This document shows positions 1-9,134 of a DNA stretch of 64,000 bases, piece after piece. The notes beneath the pieces were generated by a model. That model saw nothing but the letters and a program-made list of their open reading frames with translations, was not told the origin of the DNA and searched no databases. Both the position numbers and the translations under genes were made by a program. The stretch is from Neobacillus terrae (GTDB lineage: Bacteria > Bacillota > Bacilli > Bacillales > Cytobacillaceae): contig NZ_JAAOEO010000016.1 in assembly GCF_011393025.1 (NCBI RefSeq), forward strand, positions 29,671-93,670. The letters are read 5' to 3'. The first letter of the stretch is position 1. Each line of letters opens with the position of its first letter.

Positions 1-1077
1 ACGCTTTTCGATAGCTGCCTGTCCAATTAGTCCTTCGCCAGGAAGAAATTCATGCCTTCCTGCTTCCCCATCACTGCCTGCAAAAGAAGCTAGTTTCCGA
101 AAACGTGTCTTTTCACCTTCACCCACTTTTGCGTAAAAAGCACCATAGGCTGCATCCAGCATTGGCGCGAGACTGGTTAGGAAGCGGCCTGCCAGAATAT
201 CCATGCTGACAATGCGCTGATACATAGTTGCCAAATCTGCTAGTCTGGTTTGGATCCAGTTTTGCTCTTCAATTTTGGAAGTGAATTCTTTTTCCTTAAA
301 ACTATAGTTCTCGAGTGAGCCAGCCATCTCATTAAAAGCTGAAGCAATATCGCCTATCTCATCTTTTGTTTTTACACGGATCCTCGGAAGAACCGATAAA
401 TCTTTATAATTCAGTGTTTTAATCACTTTGGTAATCGCACGAAGATTATTCGCCGTGCTCCTTATTACCCAATATCCAATTACTGCGGTAGCAATTAGTG
501 CAAGCAGCAATCCCGTAATAAGAGTGTTAATAGCATCCTGGTAGGTATTTTTAGCTGATTTCAGGCTCGATTTCATTAAACTTTCCTGGAAATTTTTAAA
601 GCCATTTAAATTCTTAATGACTTCAGTGCGTCTTTCATTCTGCACAACAAGAAGCGGCCGTAATGCGGTTTTATCTCCCCGTTTTATGGCTTCTTTTACC
701 TGTGTTTCTGTTTCCGTATAAGAGCGATAGCTCTCCTCAATTCTGCTTAAAAGGTACCTTGATTTTTGCCGATTTACGATTCCGGTTAAAGTACTGATAT
801 CTTCAAGAAGAATAGTATGGTTCGTATTCAGTATTTTATTGCTTTCCTTAATTTCCTGCTCATCATTTGAAACGGTCATACTTAGCAGTTCACGGTCGGA
901 TTGAAAGAATAATTGCCTCATATCTGTAGCTAAATTCACTTTTGTATACCTGTCATCCATGATATCCTGCATATTATTCTTCATGGAATTAATCATATAA
1001 AATATTCCTGCCATCAATGAAACAATTAGCAGCAGGATTGCACCAAAGCCAATAATCTGTTTCTTTTTAAAACTCAC
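1..1077 (-). CDS. HAMP/GAF sensor protein, probable hybrid histidine kinase (C-terminal part beyond the window)
   Basis: The reading frame is open for 359 codons from a GTG at 1075-1077 to the window edge, so the product is incomplete. A GGGGAG ribosome binding site lies about 5 bases upstream of the GTG. Residues 5-27 form a membrane segment after a short basic start. A helical extracytoplasmic region of the 4-helix-bundle chemoreceptor type follows, then a second membrane segment around residues 175-198. Next come a HAMP-like linker (IRVKTKDEIGDIASAFNEMA) and, from about residue 260, the start of a GAF-like domain (LPGEGLIGQAA near the edge). In Bacillaceae this order is usual for hybrid kinases with receiver domains, but the kinase part is not visible. 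A methyl-accepting protein is less likely because no methylation helices directly follow HAMP. Confidence 0.75.
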   Translation of the reverse strand, partial: MSFKKKQIIGFGAILLLIVSLMAGIFYMINSMKNNMQDIMDDRYTKVNLATDMRQLFFQSDRELLSMTVSNDEQEIKESNKILNTNHTILLEDISTLTGIVNRQKSRYLLSRIEESYRSYTETETQVKEAIKRGDKTALRPLLVVQNERRTEVIKNLNGFKNFQESLMKSSLKSAKNTYQDAINTLITGLLLALIATAVIGYWVIRSTANNLRAITKVIKTLNYKDLSVLPRIRVKTKDEIGDIASAFNEMAGSLENYSFKEKEFTSKIEEQNWIQTRLADLATMYQRIVSMDILAGRFLTSLAPMLDAAYGAFYAKVGEGEKTRFRKLASFAGSDGEAGRHEFLPGEGLIGQAAIEKR

Positions 1078-1444
1078 TTAAGCTCCCCCTTTCCAAAAAT
1101 CTTTTATATGTTGAAAAACTAGTAAATAAGTTCATCTATTAATATACCTTATTTTTTATAGTAGTTCCAAAATACAGCCGGTATTAAAAAGGAAACCATT
1201 TTCTCTATTCTTTTTTTTCGTTCCTATTATTTATAAATCCCCATGATACTTGCAACAAGTGCACACTACTTTTTACTATTCTTTCTTCCTTTTAGGACAA
1301 AGAACATATAATAATGGAATCTTTATTTTTCTTCATTTATTTTTAGTAAAATAGTCCGAAATTGGAAAAGAAGTGAATCATATCCCAATATAAGGGTAAA
1401 TTATTTTAGTGAGATTTCTGATAAAAACAACCGGGGGTAATCCT

Positions 1445-2731
1445 ATGGAAAATCAAAACTCCGATAGTCAAAAATATTTGTGGGCGGATGTTGTAAAGTC
1501 CGTAAAAAAGTTAGACCCTAAAAAGCTGGAAATCGTGAAGTCTACTCTACCTATTATCCAGGAACATGGTGAAACGATTACAAAACATTTTTATCAAAGA
1601 CTTTTTAAGAACCACCCAGAATTGAAGAATATTTTTAATATGACACATCAAAAAACAGGCCACCAACCAAGGGCGCTTGCGAATGCCGTTTATGGTGCTG
1701 CAGCAAATATTGAGGATATGAGTACAATTATGCCAGTCCTTGAGAGAATCGGGCAAAAGCACCGCAGCCTCCAAATCAAGCCGGAACAGTATCCAATCGT
1801 TGGAGAGAACCTGCTAGGTGCAATAAAAGAAGTCCTTGGTGATGCGGCTACAGATGAAATCATTGATGCCTGGGCAGATGCTTACGGTATTATTTCCGAT
1901 GTTTTCATCCGAATGGAGGACAAGCTGTACAAGTATGCAGCAACTCAGCCTGGTGGATGGGCTGGCTTTAAGGATTTTGTTGTTGCCAATAAAGTTCCGG
2001 AGAGCGACGTGATCACTTCCTTCTATTTAAAGCCAAAGGATGGGCAGGAACTTCCTCGTTATACTCCAGGCCAATATATTACAATGAAACTTGATGTCGA
2101 GCAGGAAGAATATACTCACCTAAGACAGTATAGCCTCTCTGACCGTCCAGGGCAGGATTATTACCGAATTAGTGTGAAACGGGAGGATGCCCCGTCAGAA
2201 GAACTCCCTCCTGGCGTGGTTTCAACCGATTTGCATAAGCTAATCAATGAGGGAGATATCCTCCCAATCACATCGCCTGCCGGAGATTTTTATTTGGATA
2301 TGAATAGCACCCGTCCGGTTGTACTTTTAAGTGGAGGTGTCGGACTTACTCCGATGATGGCCATGCTGAATACGATTGTTGAAGAGCAGCCTGAAAGACA
2401 GGTAACGTTTATACACGCCTCGCTTAACGGGAAAGTACATGCTTTTAAGGACCATGTACGTGAAATGGCAGAACAGCATGAAAATGTGAAGTCCTATGTA
2501 ATTTATGAGAAGCCGACAGAAGAGGACCAGGCAGCTAAAAATTATGATAAGGATGGCTATATTACGCTTGAGTGGATGAAGGAAACACTAAAGTCGAATG
2601 ACGCTCAATACTATTTCTGCGGACCTCCACCGTTTATGAAAGCTGTTAACTCTTTCCTTAAAGGCTTTGGCGTTCCCGAAGAGGACATTCATTATGAATT
2701 CTTTGGATCCTTTGGTGATTTGGAAGGTTAA
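1445..2731 (+). CDS. hmp: Flavohaemoglobin / nitric oxide dioxygenase
   Basis: The protein oxidises nitric oxide to nitrate with O2 and NAD(P)H in the cytoplasm. It has 428 residues: a globin domain (about 22-160) with the proximal-His segment QKHRSLQI, then a FAD domain with RQYSLSD and an NAD domain with GGVGLTPMMAML and YFCGPPPFM. All three hallmarks of the Hmp family are present. I chose the ATG at 1445 because GGGGG stands about 8 bases upstream. The frame is open to a GTG at 1409, but that has no ribosome binding site. The N terminus is still about 20 residues longer than the usual globin start. The gene stands alone, followed by a strong terminator. NO-responsive control (NsrR or ResD) is expected from relatives, but I could not identify a clear operator. 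Confidence 0.95.
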   Translation: MENQNSDSQKYLWADVVKSVKKLDPKKLEIVKSTLPIIQEHGETITKHFYQRLFKNHPELKNIFNMTHQKTGHQPRALANAVYGAAANIEDMSTIMPVLERIGQKHRSLQIKPEQYPIVGENLLGAIKEVLGDAATDEIIDAWADAYGIISDVFIRMEDKLYKYAATQPGGWAGFKDFVVANKVPESDVITSFYLKPKDGQELPRYTPGQYITMKLDVEQEEYTHLRQYSLSDRPGQDYYRISVKREDAPSEELPPGVVSTDLHKLINEGDILPITSPAGDFYLDMNSTRPVVLLSGGVGLTPMMAMLNTIVEEQPERQVTFIHASLNGKVHAFKDHVREMAEQHENVKSYVIYEKPTEEDQAAKNYDKDGYITLEWMKETLKSNDAQYYFCGPPPFMKAVNSFLKGFGVPEEDIHYEFFGSFGDLEG

Positions 2732-2741
2732 TATGCACCTA

Positions 2742-2777
2742 AATAAAGCTCCCGCTGCAGCGGGAGCTTCTTTATTA
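2742..2777 (+). terminator. Rho-independent terminator of hmp
   Basis: A perfect inverted repeat (GCTCCCGCTG/CAGCGGGAGC, 2748-2767) begins 16 bases after the hmp stop codon. It is flanked by A-rich sequence and followed by TTCTTTATT. Confidence 0.9.
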
Positions 2778-2847
2778 TGTATTTCATTAATACTTATCGG
2801 CCCTTCCCTTACTTCACCGAAATTCGAGCAATAAGCGGCGGTCACTT

Positions 2848-3195
2848 TTATCTAAAATAATCCCACTTATAATCAATACTTAAGATGCCGGCAATCTCAG
2901 GAATGGGTCCCCTATCCTTTTTCACAGCCAGTTCAGGCTTTCGGAAGCATGCCACTTTTTCATAATATCCAAATTTCCGGCAAACTTCAGGACGTGCTGA
3001 ATAGATACCGCATTTATCCTTTTCTAGATCATAAAAAATGCAGGTCCCAAAATACCGTTTTTGATTGGTGAGCTCCTCTCTAATCTTAGAGGGCATTGAA
3101 TTTACCTTTTTCTTTATCTTTATAAGTTCTTGTTTGGTCACAGCGACAGGACCGCAGCAAAGCCCTCTGCATCCCTGGCAAGGCAGCGTCTCCAA
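2848..3195 (-). CDS. YkgJ-type cysteine cluster protein
   Basis: This 115-residue soluble protein opens with a CxxCxxxCC cluster (PCQGCRGLCCGP). Three more cysteines follow (GTCIFYDLEKDKCGIY, PEVCRKFGYYEKVACF). That pattern is typical of the YkgJ/DUF-type zinc or iron-sulfur binding family, whose function is not well established. The start is a TTG at 3193-3195 with GGGGAGAAG directly upstream. It lies just downstream of, and on the same strand as, the decayed acetyltransferase at 3215-3700. Its 3' end faces hmp. Confidence 0.75.
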   Translation of the reverse strand: METLPCQGCRGLCCGPVAVTKQELIKIKKKVNSMPSKIREELTNQKRYFGTCIFYDLEKDKCGIYSARPEVCRKFGYYEKVACFRKPELAVKKDRGPIPEIAGILSIDYKWDYFR

Positions 3196-3214
3196 AAACT
3201 TCTCCCCTTTTCCC

Positions 3215-3700
3215 TTATTTTAAACTTTTGTAAACCTCTTCCCAATTTAGAGGTCTGGCAAGCCGGTTCTCTACCTGCGGTAATGGTTCAAATCCAAATC
3301 GTGCATATAAGGTGGGCATCCTGTGTAGCTAGCATGAAGTTTGTTCCCTTCAATCTTGGATGACTAACAATGGTGTCGATTAGCCATTTACTTAATCCTT
3401 TTCCTCTGTATTCGGGAAGGACAAAGACATCTCCAAGCCATGAAAATCTCACCAAATCGGTAACAACTCTTGCAAAACCTGCCTGTTTTCCCTTACCCTT
3501 CTCTGGATTCCCCTCATAAATGCCATAGCAAAGCGTGGAATTTTTAATAAGTTCATTAATTATTTCAACCGTAACGCTTTTATCCCACCAATAGGCCTCA
3601 TTTTTTAAAAATTGGTGTATGGCGGATGAATCTAAAAACTCTTTATCGTGATATAAAAGCCGTCTTTCCGCATCCATATTCCCTTTTCTACAGCATCCAT
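3215..3700 (-). pseudogene. GNAT N-acetyltransferase, broken by two frameshifts
   Basis: The original start is the ATG at 3698-3700, preceded by AAGGAGG. From it the frame reads MDAVEKGIWMRKDGFYIT and then hits a stop. A net loss of one base near 3650 moves the rest of the gene (KEFLDSSAIHQFL... to DAH) into another frame. A second lesion, an apparent loss of two bases of a GGN codon near 3308, breaks the frame again. After it the expected C terminus (LYARFGFEPLPQVENRL...) resumes and ends at 3215-3217. The intact paralogue at 44397-44858 aligns across both lesions (DGFFITTEKE; DAHGLYNQFGF), which fixes their positions. Motif A of the GNAT fold (PEYRGKGLSKWL) is kept. The central open frame alone would encode 129 residues and lack strand/helix elements at both ends, so it is probably non-functional. 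Confidence 0.85.
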
Positions 3701-3850
3701 TTTATTTCCTCCTTTTTTCTCGAACTATATTTTAACGCTTCTGCTAAATTTGCTTGTTGATTTTAGCTCCAAAATTAAAATGAGTTTTACATAACTATTT
3801 TAAAAAGTAAATCATTACTTGTCTCCACTAAGTTATTAGTTTGAACCCGC

Positions 3851-3878
3851 TTGATATATTTTTCAAATATAGTAGGAT
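3851..3878 (+). promoter_or_regulatory. Possible SigA promoter of the HAD gene
   Basis: TTGATA at 3851-3856 and TAGGAT at 3873-3878 are separated by 16 bases. They lie 40 bases upstream of the start codon. The match is partial, so this is a suggestion only. Confidence 0.3.
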
Positions 3879-3917
3879 AGTAAAATGATAGAAAGACAGG
3901 AAAGAAGGACTTAAAAA

Positions 3918-4742
3918 ATGACATATAAAATGGTCGTACTCGATTTAGATGATACCTTGCTCCAAGATGACCTTACGATTTCATCAAGAACGAAAGAGGC
4001 TTTATTTGCTGCACAGGAGGCAGGCGTGAAAGTCGTCCTTGCATCTGGCCGGCCTGATTTTGCAATGCACCCTATTGCAGAAGAACTAAGACTAAAGGAT
4101 TTTGGGAGCTTTATTATTACTTTCAATGGAGCAAAAATTATTGACTGCAAAACCAATAAAGAGATTTTTAGCAGCATGTTAACTCCTGAAACCGCTCATA
4201 GACTTTATGATATCAGCCAGCGCGAAGGCATTCTTATTCAATCCTACTTAGGGGATGAAATTATTACGGAAACACCTAACCGTTTTACCAATATTGAGGG
4301 AGAAATTACAGGGATGAAAATTAAATTGGTGGACAGCTTTAAAGAAGCCATTAATGAATCAGTAGTAAAAGCCCTTATGCTTGCTGAACCGGAAAGACTT
4401 GCTGAAGTGGAGAAAAAGCTGCAGAAGGAGTTAGACGGAGAAATCAGCACCATGAGGTCCAAGCCTTTTTTCCTTGAATTTACGAATCTGGGAGTAACAA
4501 AAGCGACAAGCGTGGAGCACCTGATTAAAAAACTTGGAATTAAGCGTGAAGAAGTCATTGCCATGGGTGACAGCTATAATGACCTGGCCATGATTGAATT
4601 TGCTGGACTCGGTGTTGCCATGGGTAATGCGCCTGACGATATAAAAGCGAAAGCAGACTTTGTGACAGATACCAATATGAATGATGGCGTCGCCAAGATC
4701 GTAGAGAATTTTATCTTAAATAAAATAATATTCAACAACTAA
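3918..4742 (+). CDS. Cof-type HAD-IIB phosphatase
   Basis: This cytosolic sugar-phosphate or nucleotide phosphatase of the Cof family has 274 residues, the usual size. Motif I (DLDDTLL) is at residues 9-15. Motif II lies in the ASGRP stretch. Motif IV (MGDSYNDLAMIE) is near residue 216, followed by GVAMGNAP. The C2-type cap lies between residues 85 and 190. The substrate cannot be read from the sequence. AGAAGGA precedes the ATG. A second, more distant member of the same family is at 8290-9042. The gene shares its terminator with the convergent ZIP transporter. Confidence 0.88.
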   Translation: MTYKMVVLDLDDTLLQDDLTISSRTKEALFAAQEAGVKVVLASGRPDFAMHPIAEELRLKDFGSFIITFNGAKIIDCKTNKEIFSSMLTPETAHRLYDISQREGILIQSYLGDEIITETPNRFTNIEGEITGMKIKLVDSFKEAINESVVKALMLAEPERLAEVEKKLQKELDGEISTMRSKPFFLEFTNLGVTKATSVEHLIKKLGIKREEVIAMGDSYNDLAMIEFAGLGVAMGNAPDDIKAKADFVTDTNMNDGVAKIVENFILNKIIFNN

Positions 4743-4752
4743 CTACTAGCAC

Positions 4753-4787
4753 AAAAGGCATCGATTCTCCTCGGTGCCTTTTCTTTT
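4753..4787. terminator. Terminator between convergent HAD and ZIP genes
   Basis: AAAGGCATCGA and TCGGTGCCTTT form a near-perfect stem with a six-base loop, followed by TTCTTTT on the + strand. The A-rich 5' flank lets it work on the other strand too. Confidence 0.85.
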
Positions 4788-5517
4788 ATCCCATTGAGTC
4801 TAATATTAATGAAACAAATAGCCCCAAGGCGGCAAACAGTCCTGTAATGGAGCCGCCCTCCTCATAAGCTTCGGGCATCATGGTAGAGCCAATCATTGCA
4901 ATAATTCCTCCCCCTGCGAACGAGGCAATGACTGCCATTAGCGTATCCGGAGCGTGATCAAGAAAAACAAATCCAGCCCATGAGCATATTGCGGATATGA
5001 CTAGAACCGTAAGCCAGAGTGACAGAACCGTTTTCCTGCAAAACCCCCCTTTTAGTAAACCGGTTGTACTTGAGAGGCCCTCGGGAATATTGCTGATAAA
5101 AATAGCAATGACCAGCAGCCAGCTAATCCGGTGTGTTTCAACAAAGGTAGCACCTATCATGATGGATTCAGGTATTGCGTCTAAAACAGTACCAGCAAAA
5201 ATGGCCATTCCGGATCCTTTATACCTTCTTTGACTATCAGAACGTTTCCTGTTAAGTGCCCCTCTTTTTGAAATTTGCAAGTCAAGCAATGTAAAAACCC
5301 CTGCCCCCAATAAAAACCCTAGCCCTGTTGCCTTGATCCCTCCGCTATGTACAGCTTCCCAAAGCAAATCATATGTAGCTGCACCAATAAGGACTCCTGT
5401 ACCAAAAGCCATAATAAAGCCTATTATTTTCTTTTTTATAGGAAAAAACATTGCCGCCAAGGCGCCGAGCAAAACGGCAGATCCAGAAACGCCACCCCAT
5501 AAAGCGGCAGTCCACAT
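4786..5517 (-). CDS. ZIP-family divalent metal transporter
   Basis: This integral membrane protein has 243 residues and about seven or eight hydrophobic segments. It carries ZIP hallmarks: the metal-site helix TVLDAIPESIMIG around residue 121 and the second conserved helix ISNIPEGLSS. The family moves zinc, iron or manganese into the cytoplasm. The exact metal cannot be inferred. A short basic loop (SKRGALNRKRSDSQRRY) sits between the third and fourth segments, where many ZIP proteins carry His-rich loops; this one has no histidines there. The start at 5515-5517 is preceded by AGGAGG at ideal spacing. Upstream in-frame starts lack one. Confidence 0.88.
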   Translation of the reverse strand: MWTAALWGGVSGSAVLLGALAAMFFPIKKKIIGFIMAFGTGVLIGAATYDLLWEAVHSGGIKATGLGFLLGAGVFTLLDLQISKRGALNRKRSDSQRRYKGSGMAIFAGTVLDAIPESIMIGATFVETHRISWLLVIAIFISNIPEGLSSTTGLLKGGFCRKTVLSLWLTVLVISAICSWAGFVFLDHAPDTLMAVIASFAGGGIIAMIGSTMMPEAYEEGGSITGLFAALGLFVSLILDSMG

Positions 5518-5576
5518 AAAACAACCTCCTTTTTTATTCAGTTTTTCCATAACGTTGAAAAAGACTCTTGTTTACT

Positions 5577-5605
5577 CAAAAAAAAAACAGGCAATCCTGC
5601 CTGTT
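5577..5605 (-). terminator. Terminator of the holin gene
   Basis: AACAGGCA and TGCCTGTT pair around a four-base loop (5586-5605). The run of As at 5577-5587 is a U-tract in the transcript of the - strand gene. Confidence 0.85.
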
Positions 5606-5613
5606 ATCAAAAA

Positions 5614-5880
5614 TTATTTTGGCTCATGGTACTTTAAAGCCTGTTCACTATCCGAGTAACCCTTCGTTGTCGGGTCCTGAACAATTCCCAGCATAGATAA
5701 AATAACAAAAATAGCATTTACCAGTGCAAGTACCCATTCTTTTACCGATTCTGTTAATTGAAAATCGGTAACACCCATCATATGAAGACCTGTCAGCAGC
5801 AATTCTAAAACAATCATCAGCTGGGAAATAAAACCGATTACCCATCCTCTGTTCTTCAACCGGACCTTCCAGTTAATCAT
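5614..5880 (-). CDS. Orphan phage holin-like membrane protein
   Basis: The protein has 88 residues with one or two membrane helices (VIGFISQLMIVLELLLTGLHMMG and EWVLALVNAIFVILSMLGIV). They are followed by a polar tail beginning QDPTTKGYSDSEQAL. The combination of QDPTTKG after the second helix is characteristic of the phi-LC3/PSM-type holin family (Phage_holin_1). Holins form membrane pores that release endolysin. No endolysin or other phage gene lies nearby, and the gene has its own terminator, so it is either a prophage relic or a domesticated cell-lysis gene. The ATG is preceded by GGGGGGATAAGG. Confidence 0.8.
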   Translation of the reverse strand: MINWKVRLKNRGWVIGFISQLMIVLELLLTGLHMMGVTDFQLTESVKEWVLALVNAIFVILSMLGIVQDPTTKGYSDSEQALKYHEPK

Positions 5881-6085
5881 CCTTATCCCCCCGGTGTTAA
5901 TGGCCTTTTTATATACTATGTTTAAAAATCTTCAGGTTGTACGCACTTGTACCTTCCAATGAAATTTTTTCTACCCATAAGTAATTTAATGATACATATT
6001 GTCTTTTTTTAATAAAAATCCTTATAATATAACGCAGAAACATTTTGTATCATTCCGCACTTGCGGTAAAAGTCAGGAGATTCCT

Positions 6086-8194
6086 ATGAGTAAATTAGAA
6101 TTTATAAAAGATGCCGCTATTCGATTTTGGAAAAGAAGGCATCTGACGCAAATATTACTGCTTATTTTGCTTACAGTTATACTGTTAACCATTCTTTATT
6201 TTGCATGGCTCGCAAGCAGGACCAATGTCGAGTCGCTTAAGGAAGGTCTTAGCCAGTCCACAACCATATACGATAAAGATGGTGATGTGGCAAGTGAGCT
6301 TCAGCCAAACCGTCTGAAAGGAATTTCCCTTCAGGATGTTCCCAAGTATGTTCCGGAAGCGGTCGTCTCCATTGAAGATGAACGTTTCTATCAGCATGGC
6401 GGTTTTGATATTAGAGGAATTGCACGTGCCTTCTTTGGCAACCTTTTAGCTGGTGGAGTAACTGGAGGCGGAAGTACCTTAACTCAGCAGCTTACGAAAA
6501 ACGCCCTTCTTTCCCCAGAAAGAACTTATAAACGGAAAGCTGAAGAATTATTCCTTGCCGTAAAGCTGGAAAAGGTTTATACAAAGGATGAAATTTTGCA
6601 GATGTATTTGAACCAGGTCTATTTTGGTTCAGGTGCCTGGGGAATTGGGCAGGCGTCTCAAAAATATTTCGCAAAGGATATACGGGATATTTCAATAAGT
6701 GAAGCGGCTCTGCTGGCTGGCCTTGTACAGGCGCCAACCGCCCTTGATCCTTATAATCATTACGACAGGGCGATGAAGCGGCGAAATGTTGTACTTGGAA
6801 AAATGAAAGAACTTGGTTATATTAGCTCCGCTCAATATAAAAGGGCAATAAATGAAAAAATCCGCCTGCGTGATGGTGGCGGAACAAAAGCGGAAAGAAA
6901 TTACCCTTATTATTTGGATGCTGTTTTGGATGAGGCCATCAATAAATACGGACTTACCCAGGAAGAAATTTTTACAAGGGGTTTTAAGATTTATACCGAA
7001 ATGGACCAAAATCTTCAAGCCGGACTTGAAAAGGTTTATAGCCGTCGCAATTTATTCCCCCGCGGACCTAATGGGGCGCTTGTTCAAAGTGGTTCCGTAC
7101 TGATGGATCCAGCAACAGGAGGAGTACGTGCCGAAGTGGGCGGCCGTGGCGAACATGTTTTCAGGGGCTTTAATAGAGCTACTCATTTAAAAGCACAGCC
7201 AGGATCAACCATGAAGCCGCTAGCCGTTTATACACCTGCTCTGGAGGCAGGCTATGATGCGACATCCATGCTTCAGGATAAATCAATGTCCTTTGGCAAC
7301 TACAAGCCAGAGAACTTCTCGAGGACTTATTCCGGCGAAGTGCCAATGTACAAGGCGGTTGAAGAATCACTAAATATCCCTGCTGTTTGGCTATTAAATA
7401 AGATCGGCCTAAATAAGGGAATTGAGTCAGTAGAAAAATTCGGAATTCCTGTTAAAAAAGTAGATAAAAACCTGGCTCTTGCGCTTGGCGGTATGTACAA
7501 TGGCGTGTCTCCCCTTCAAATGGCAAATGCCTTCTCGGCTTTTCCAAATGGCGGAAAACGCGAGGACAGCCATTTTATTACAAAGATTGTTGGACCAACT
7601 GGCAATATTCTTGCAGAGCATGATTCTGAGACAACGAAGGTTACTTCCAAATCAGTAGCAAACGAAATGACCTCCATGTTAATGAATGTTGTTGAAACCG
7701 GAACAGGACGAAGAGCACACATCCCTGGGTATGATATTGCCGGTAAAACAGGCTCTACCCAGCTTCCGTATAATGATATTAACGGAACAAAGGACCAATG
7801 GATGGTGGGATATACACCTAATCTTGTAGGGGCTATCTGGATTGGTTTTGACCAGACTGACCGTAATCATTACCTTCCAAATAACAGTTCAGGGAATGTT
7901 GTCCCTATTTTCAGAGCGATGATGGATGAATCACTTCCTTATATTAAAAAGGAAAAATTCGAGGTGGAATCGGTTAACACCCAGCTCGCAAATAAAGGAC
8001 AAACAGCTGAGGAAGCCAGAAAGGCCTTTCAGAAAAAAGCGGATCAAATCCGTAAAGAGTTAGAGGACAATGCCGGCAAATTAGGCAAAAAACTAAAAGA
8101 TGAAGCACCAAAGTGGAAACAGGAGCTTAATAGTGGGATGCAGGGACTTGGCAGAACCATTGATGATATAATCAGAAAAATCCAAGGCCAATAG
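6086..8194 (+). CDS. Class A penicillin-binding protein (PBP1A/PbpF-like)
   Basis: This bifunctional peptidoglycan glycosyltransferase/transpeptidase has 702 residues and is anchored by one N-terminal membrane helix (about residues 20-42). The GT51 domain has the catalytic SIEDERFYQHGG (Glu near 97) and GGSTLTQQLTKN. The transpeptidase domain has SxxK (GSTMKPLA, Ser near 373), SxN (ESLN) and KTG (GKTGST, near 553). All catalytic residues are present. A charged helical C-terminal tail (about 640-702) lacks the fibronectin or PASTA modules of some class A PBPs. I chose the ATG at 6086 because AGGAG stands 5-6 bases upstream. The frame is open to 5999 without a ribosome binding site. The gene is monocistronic. 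The closest B. subtilis type by domain order is PbpF, but I do not assert orthology. Confidence 0.92.
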   Translation: MSKLEFIKDAAIRFWKRRHLTQILLLILLTVILLTILYFAWLASRTNVESLKEGLSQSTTIYDKDGDVASELQPNRLKGISLQDVPKYVPEAVVSIEDERFYQHGGFDIRGIARAFFGNLLAGGVTGGGSTLTQQLTKNALLSPERTYKRKAEELFLAVKLEKVYTKDEILQMYLNQVYFGSGAWGIGQASQKYFAKDIRDISISEAALLAGLVQAPTALDPYNHYDRAMKRRNVVLGKMKELGYISSAQYKRAINEKIRLRDGGGTKAERNYPYYLDAVLDEAINKYGLTQEEIFTRGFKIYTEMDQNLQAGLEKVYSRRNLFPRGPNGALVQSGSVLMDPATGGVRAEVGGRGEHVFRGFNRATHLKAQPGSTMKPLAVYTPALEAGYDATSMLQDKSMSFGNYKPENFSRTYSGEVPMYKAVEESLNIPAVWLLNKIGLNKGIESVEKFGIPVKKVDKNLALALGGMYNGVSPLQMANAFSAFPNGGKREDSHFITKIVGPTGNILAEHDSETTKVTSKSVANEMTSMLMNVVETGTGRRAHIPGYDIAGKTGSTQLPYNDINGTKDQWMVGYTPNLVGAIWIGFDQTDRNHYLPNNSSGNVVPIFRAMMDESLPYIKKEKFEVESVNTQLANKGQTAEEARKAFQKKADQIRKELEDNAGKLGKKLKDEAPKWKQELNSGMQGLGRTIDDIIRKIQGQ

Positions 8195-8200
8195 AATTGT

Positions 8201-8233
8201 AAAAGCTGTGCGGAAATCCGCACAGCTTTTGCA
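8201..8233. terminator. Terminator of the PBP gene
   Basis: AAAAGCTGTGCGGA and TCCGCACAGCTTTT pair perfectly over 14 bases with a two-base loop. It lies between convergent genes and can serve both strands. Confidence 0.9.
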
Positions 8234-8289
8234 TTTTCCTCGCCGGCAAGGAAAGTTTCCATTAACAGCGCCGGTTGAAAATAAAACTG

Positions 8290-9042
8290 TTATTTTAATA
8301 CCCACTTTTCAATGGCGAAGGCTACTCCATCTTCATCGTTTGTTTTTGTCACAAAATCAGCTTCAGCCTTGACTGCTTCCTGCGCATTTCCCATAGCAAC
8401 CCCCAGTCCTGCTTCCTTAATCATAGCCATGTCATTTAAACTGTCACCTACTGCCATTACATGCTCGAGCCCGATGCCAAGCTTTTCGCAAACAGTCTGA
8501 AGACCCCTTGCTTTGTTTACTCCAAGTGCATTTACTTCTATATTAATAGGACTGGAATTGCTTATTTCAAACAATTCTTTGTCCTGAAGTTCTTTTAATA
8601 TCAATTCCCGCACATGAACGTCCTCAATATTAAAACCAAATTTCAGCCATTCACCTGCCATAATATCCTCCGGCATACTGTCATTCCAAACCTTATCTAC
8701 ACCAGTGGCCCAAAACTTTGTCCCATGCTTTTGGGAAAGCTCCCACATCCACTGCACAAGGTCGGATTTTACGGAATTTCGTTCGACTAGTTCTCCGTTC
8801 TGATCCCAAATCTCACTTCCATTCACTGTTACCAAAAATGATGAAAGCTGCAGGGATTCTGCATGCTGCCTGGATGTCAAAATAGACCTACCTGTACTTA
8901 AAACAACATAAATCCCTTTTTCCTGAGCCTCTTTGATTGCTCTGCGGTTGCCTTCTGAAATCTCATCACTGCTGTTCAAAAGGGTTCCGTCCATATCAAG
9001 TGCAACTAATTTAATGTCAATCTCTTTTTGCTTATTTTCCAA
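8290..9042 (-). CDS. Cof-type HAD-IIB phosphatase (second copy)
   Basis: A 250-residue cytosolic HAD phosphatase. Motif I is DMDGTLLNS at residues 15-23. The LSTGRS segment holds motif II, and VGDSLNDMAMIKEAGLGVAMGNA is motif IV. A C2 cap lies between. The start is a TTG at 9040-9042 with AGGGGA about 8 bases upstream, and no ATG precedes motif I. It is only distantly similar to the HAD protein at 3918-4742, so it is an old paralogue rather than a recent duplicate. The 3' end converges with the PBP gene. Confidence 0.87.
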   Translation of the reverse strand: MENKQKEIDIKLVALDMDGTLLNSSDEISEGNRRAIKEAQEKGIYVVLSTGRSILTSRQHAESLQLSSFLVTVNGSEIWDQNGELVERNSVKSDLVQWMWELSQKHGTKFWATGVDKVWNDSMPEDIMAGEWLKFGFNIEDVHVRELILKELQDKELFEISNSSPINIEVNALGVNKARGLQTVCEKLGIGLEHVMAVGDSLNDMAMIKEAGLGVAMGNAQEAVKAEADFVTKTNDEDGVAFAIEKWVLK

Positions 9043-9134
9043 GATAACGATCCCCTTTTTTCCTATTTAATAGTTATTAAATTATCCATATACAGTTTAA
9101 TCAAAACATAGGACAAAAAATCTGATTCAAAAAA

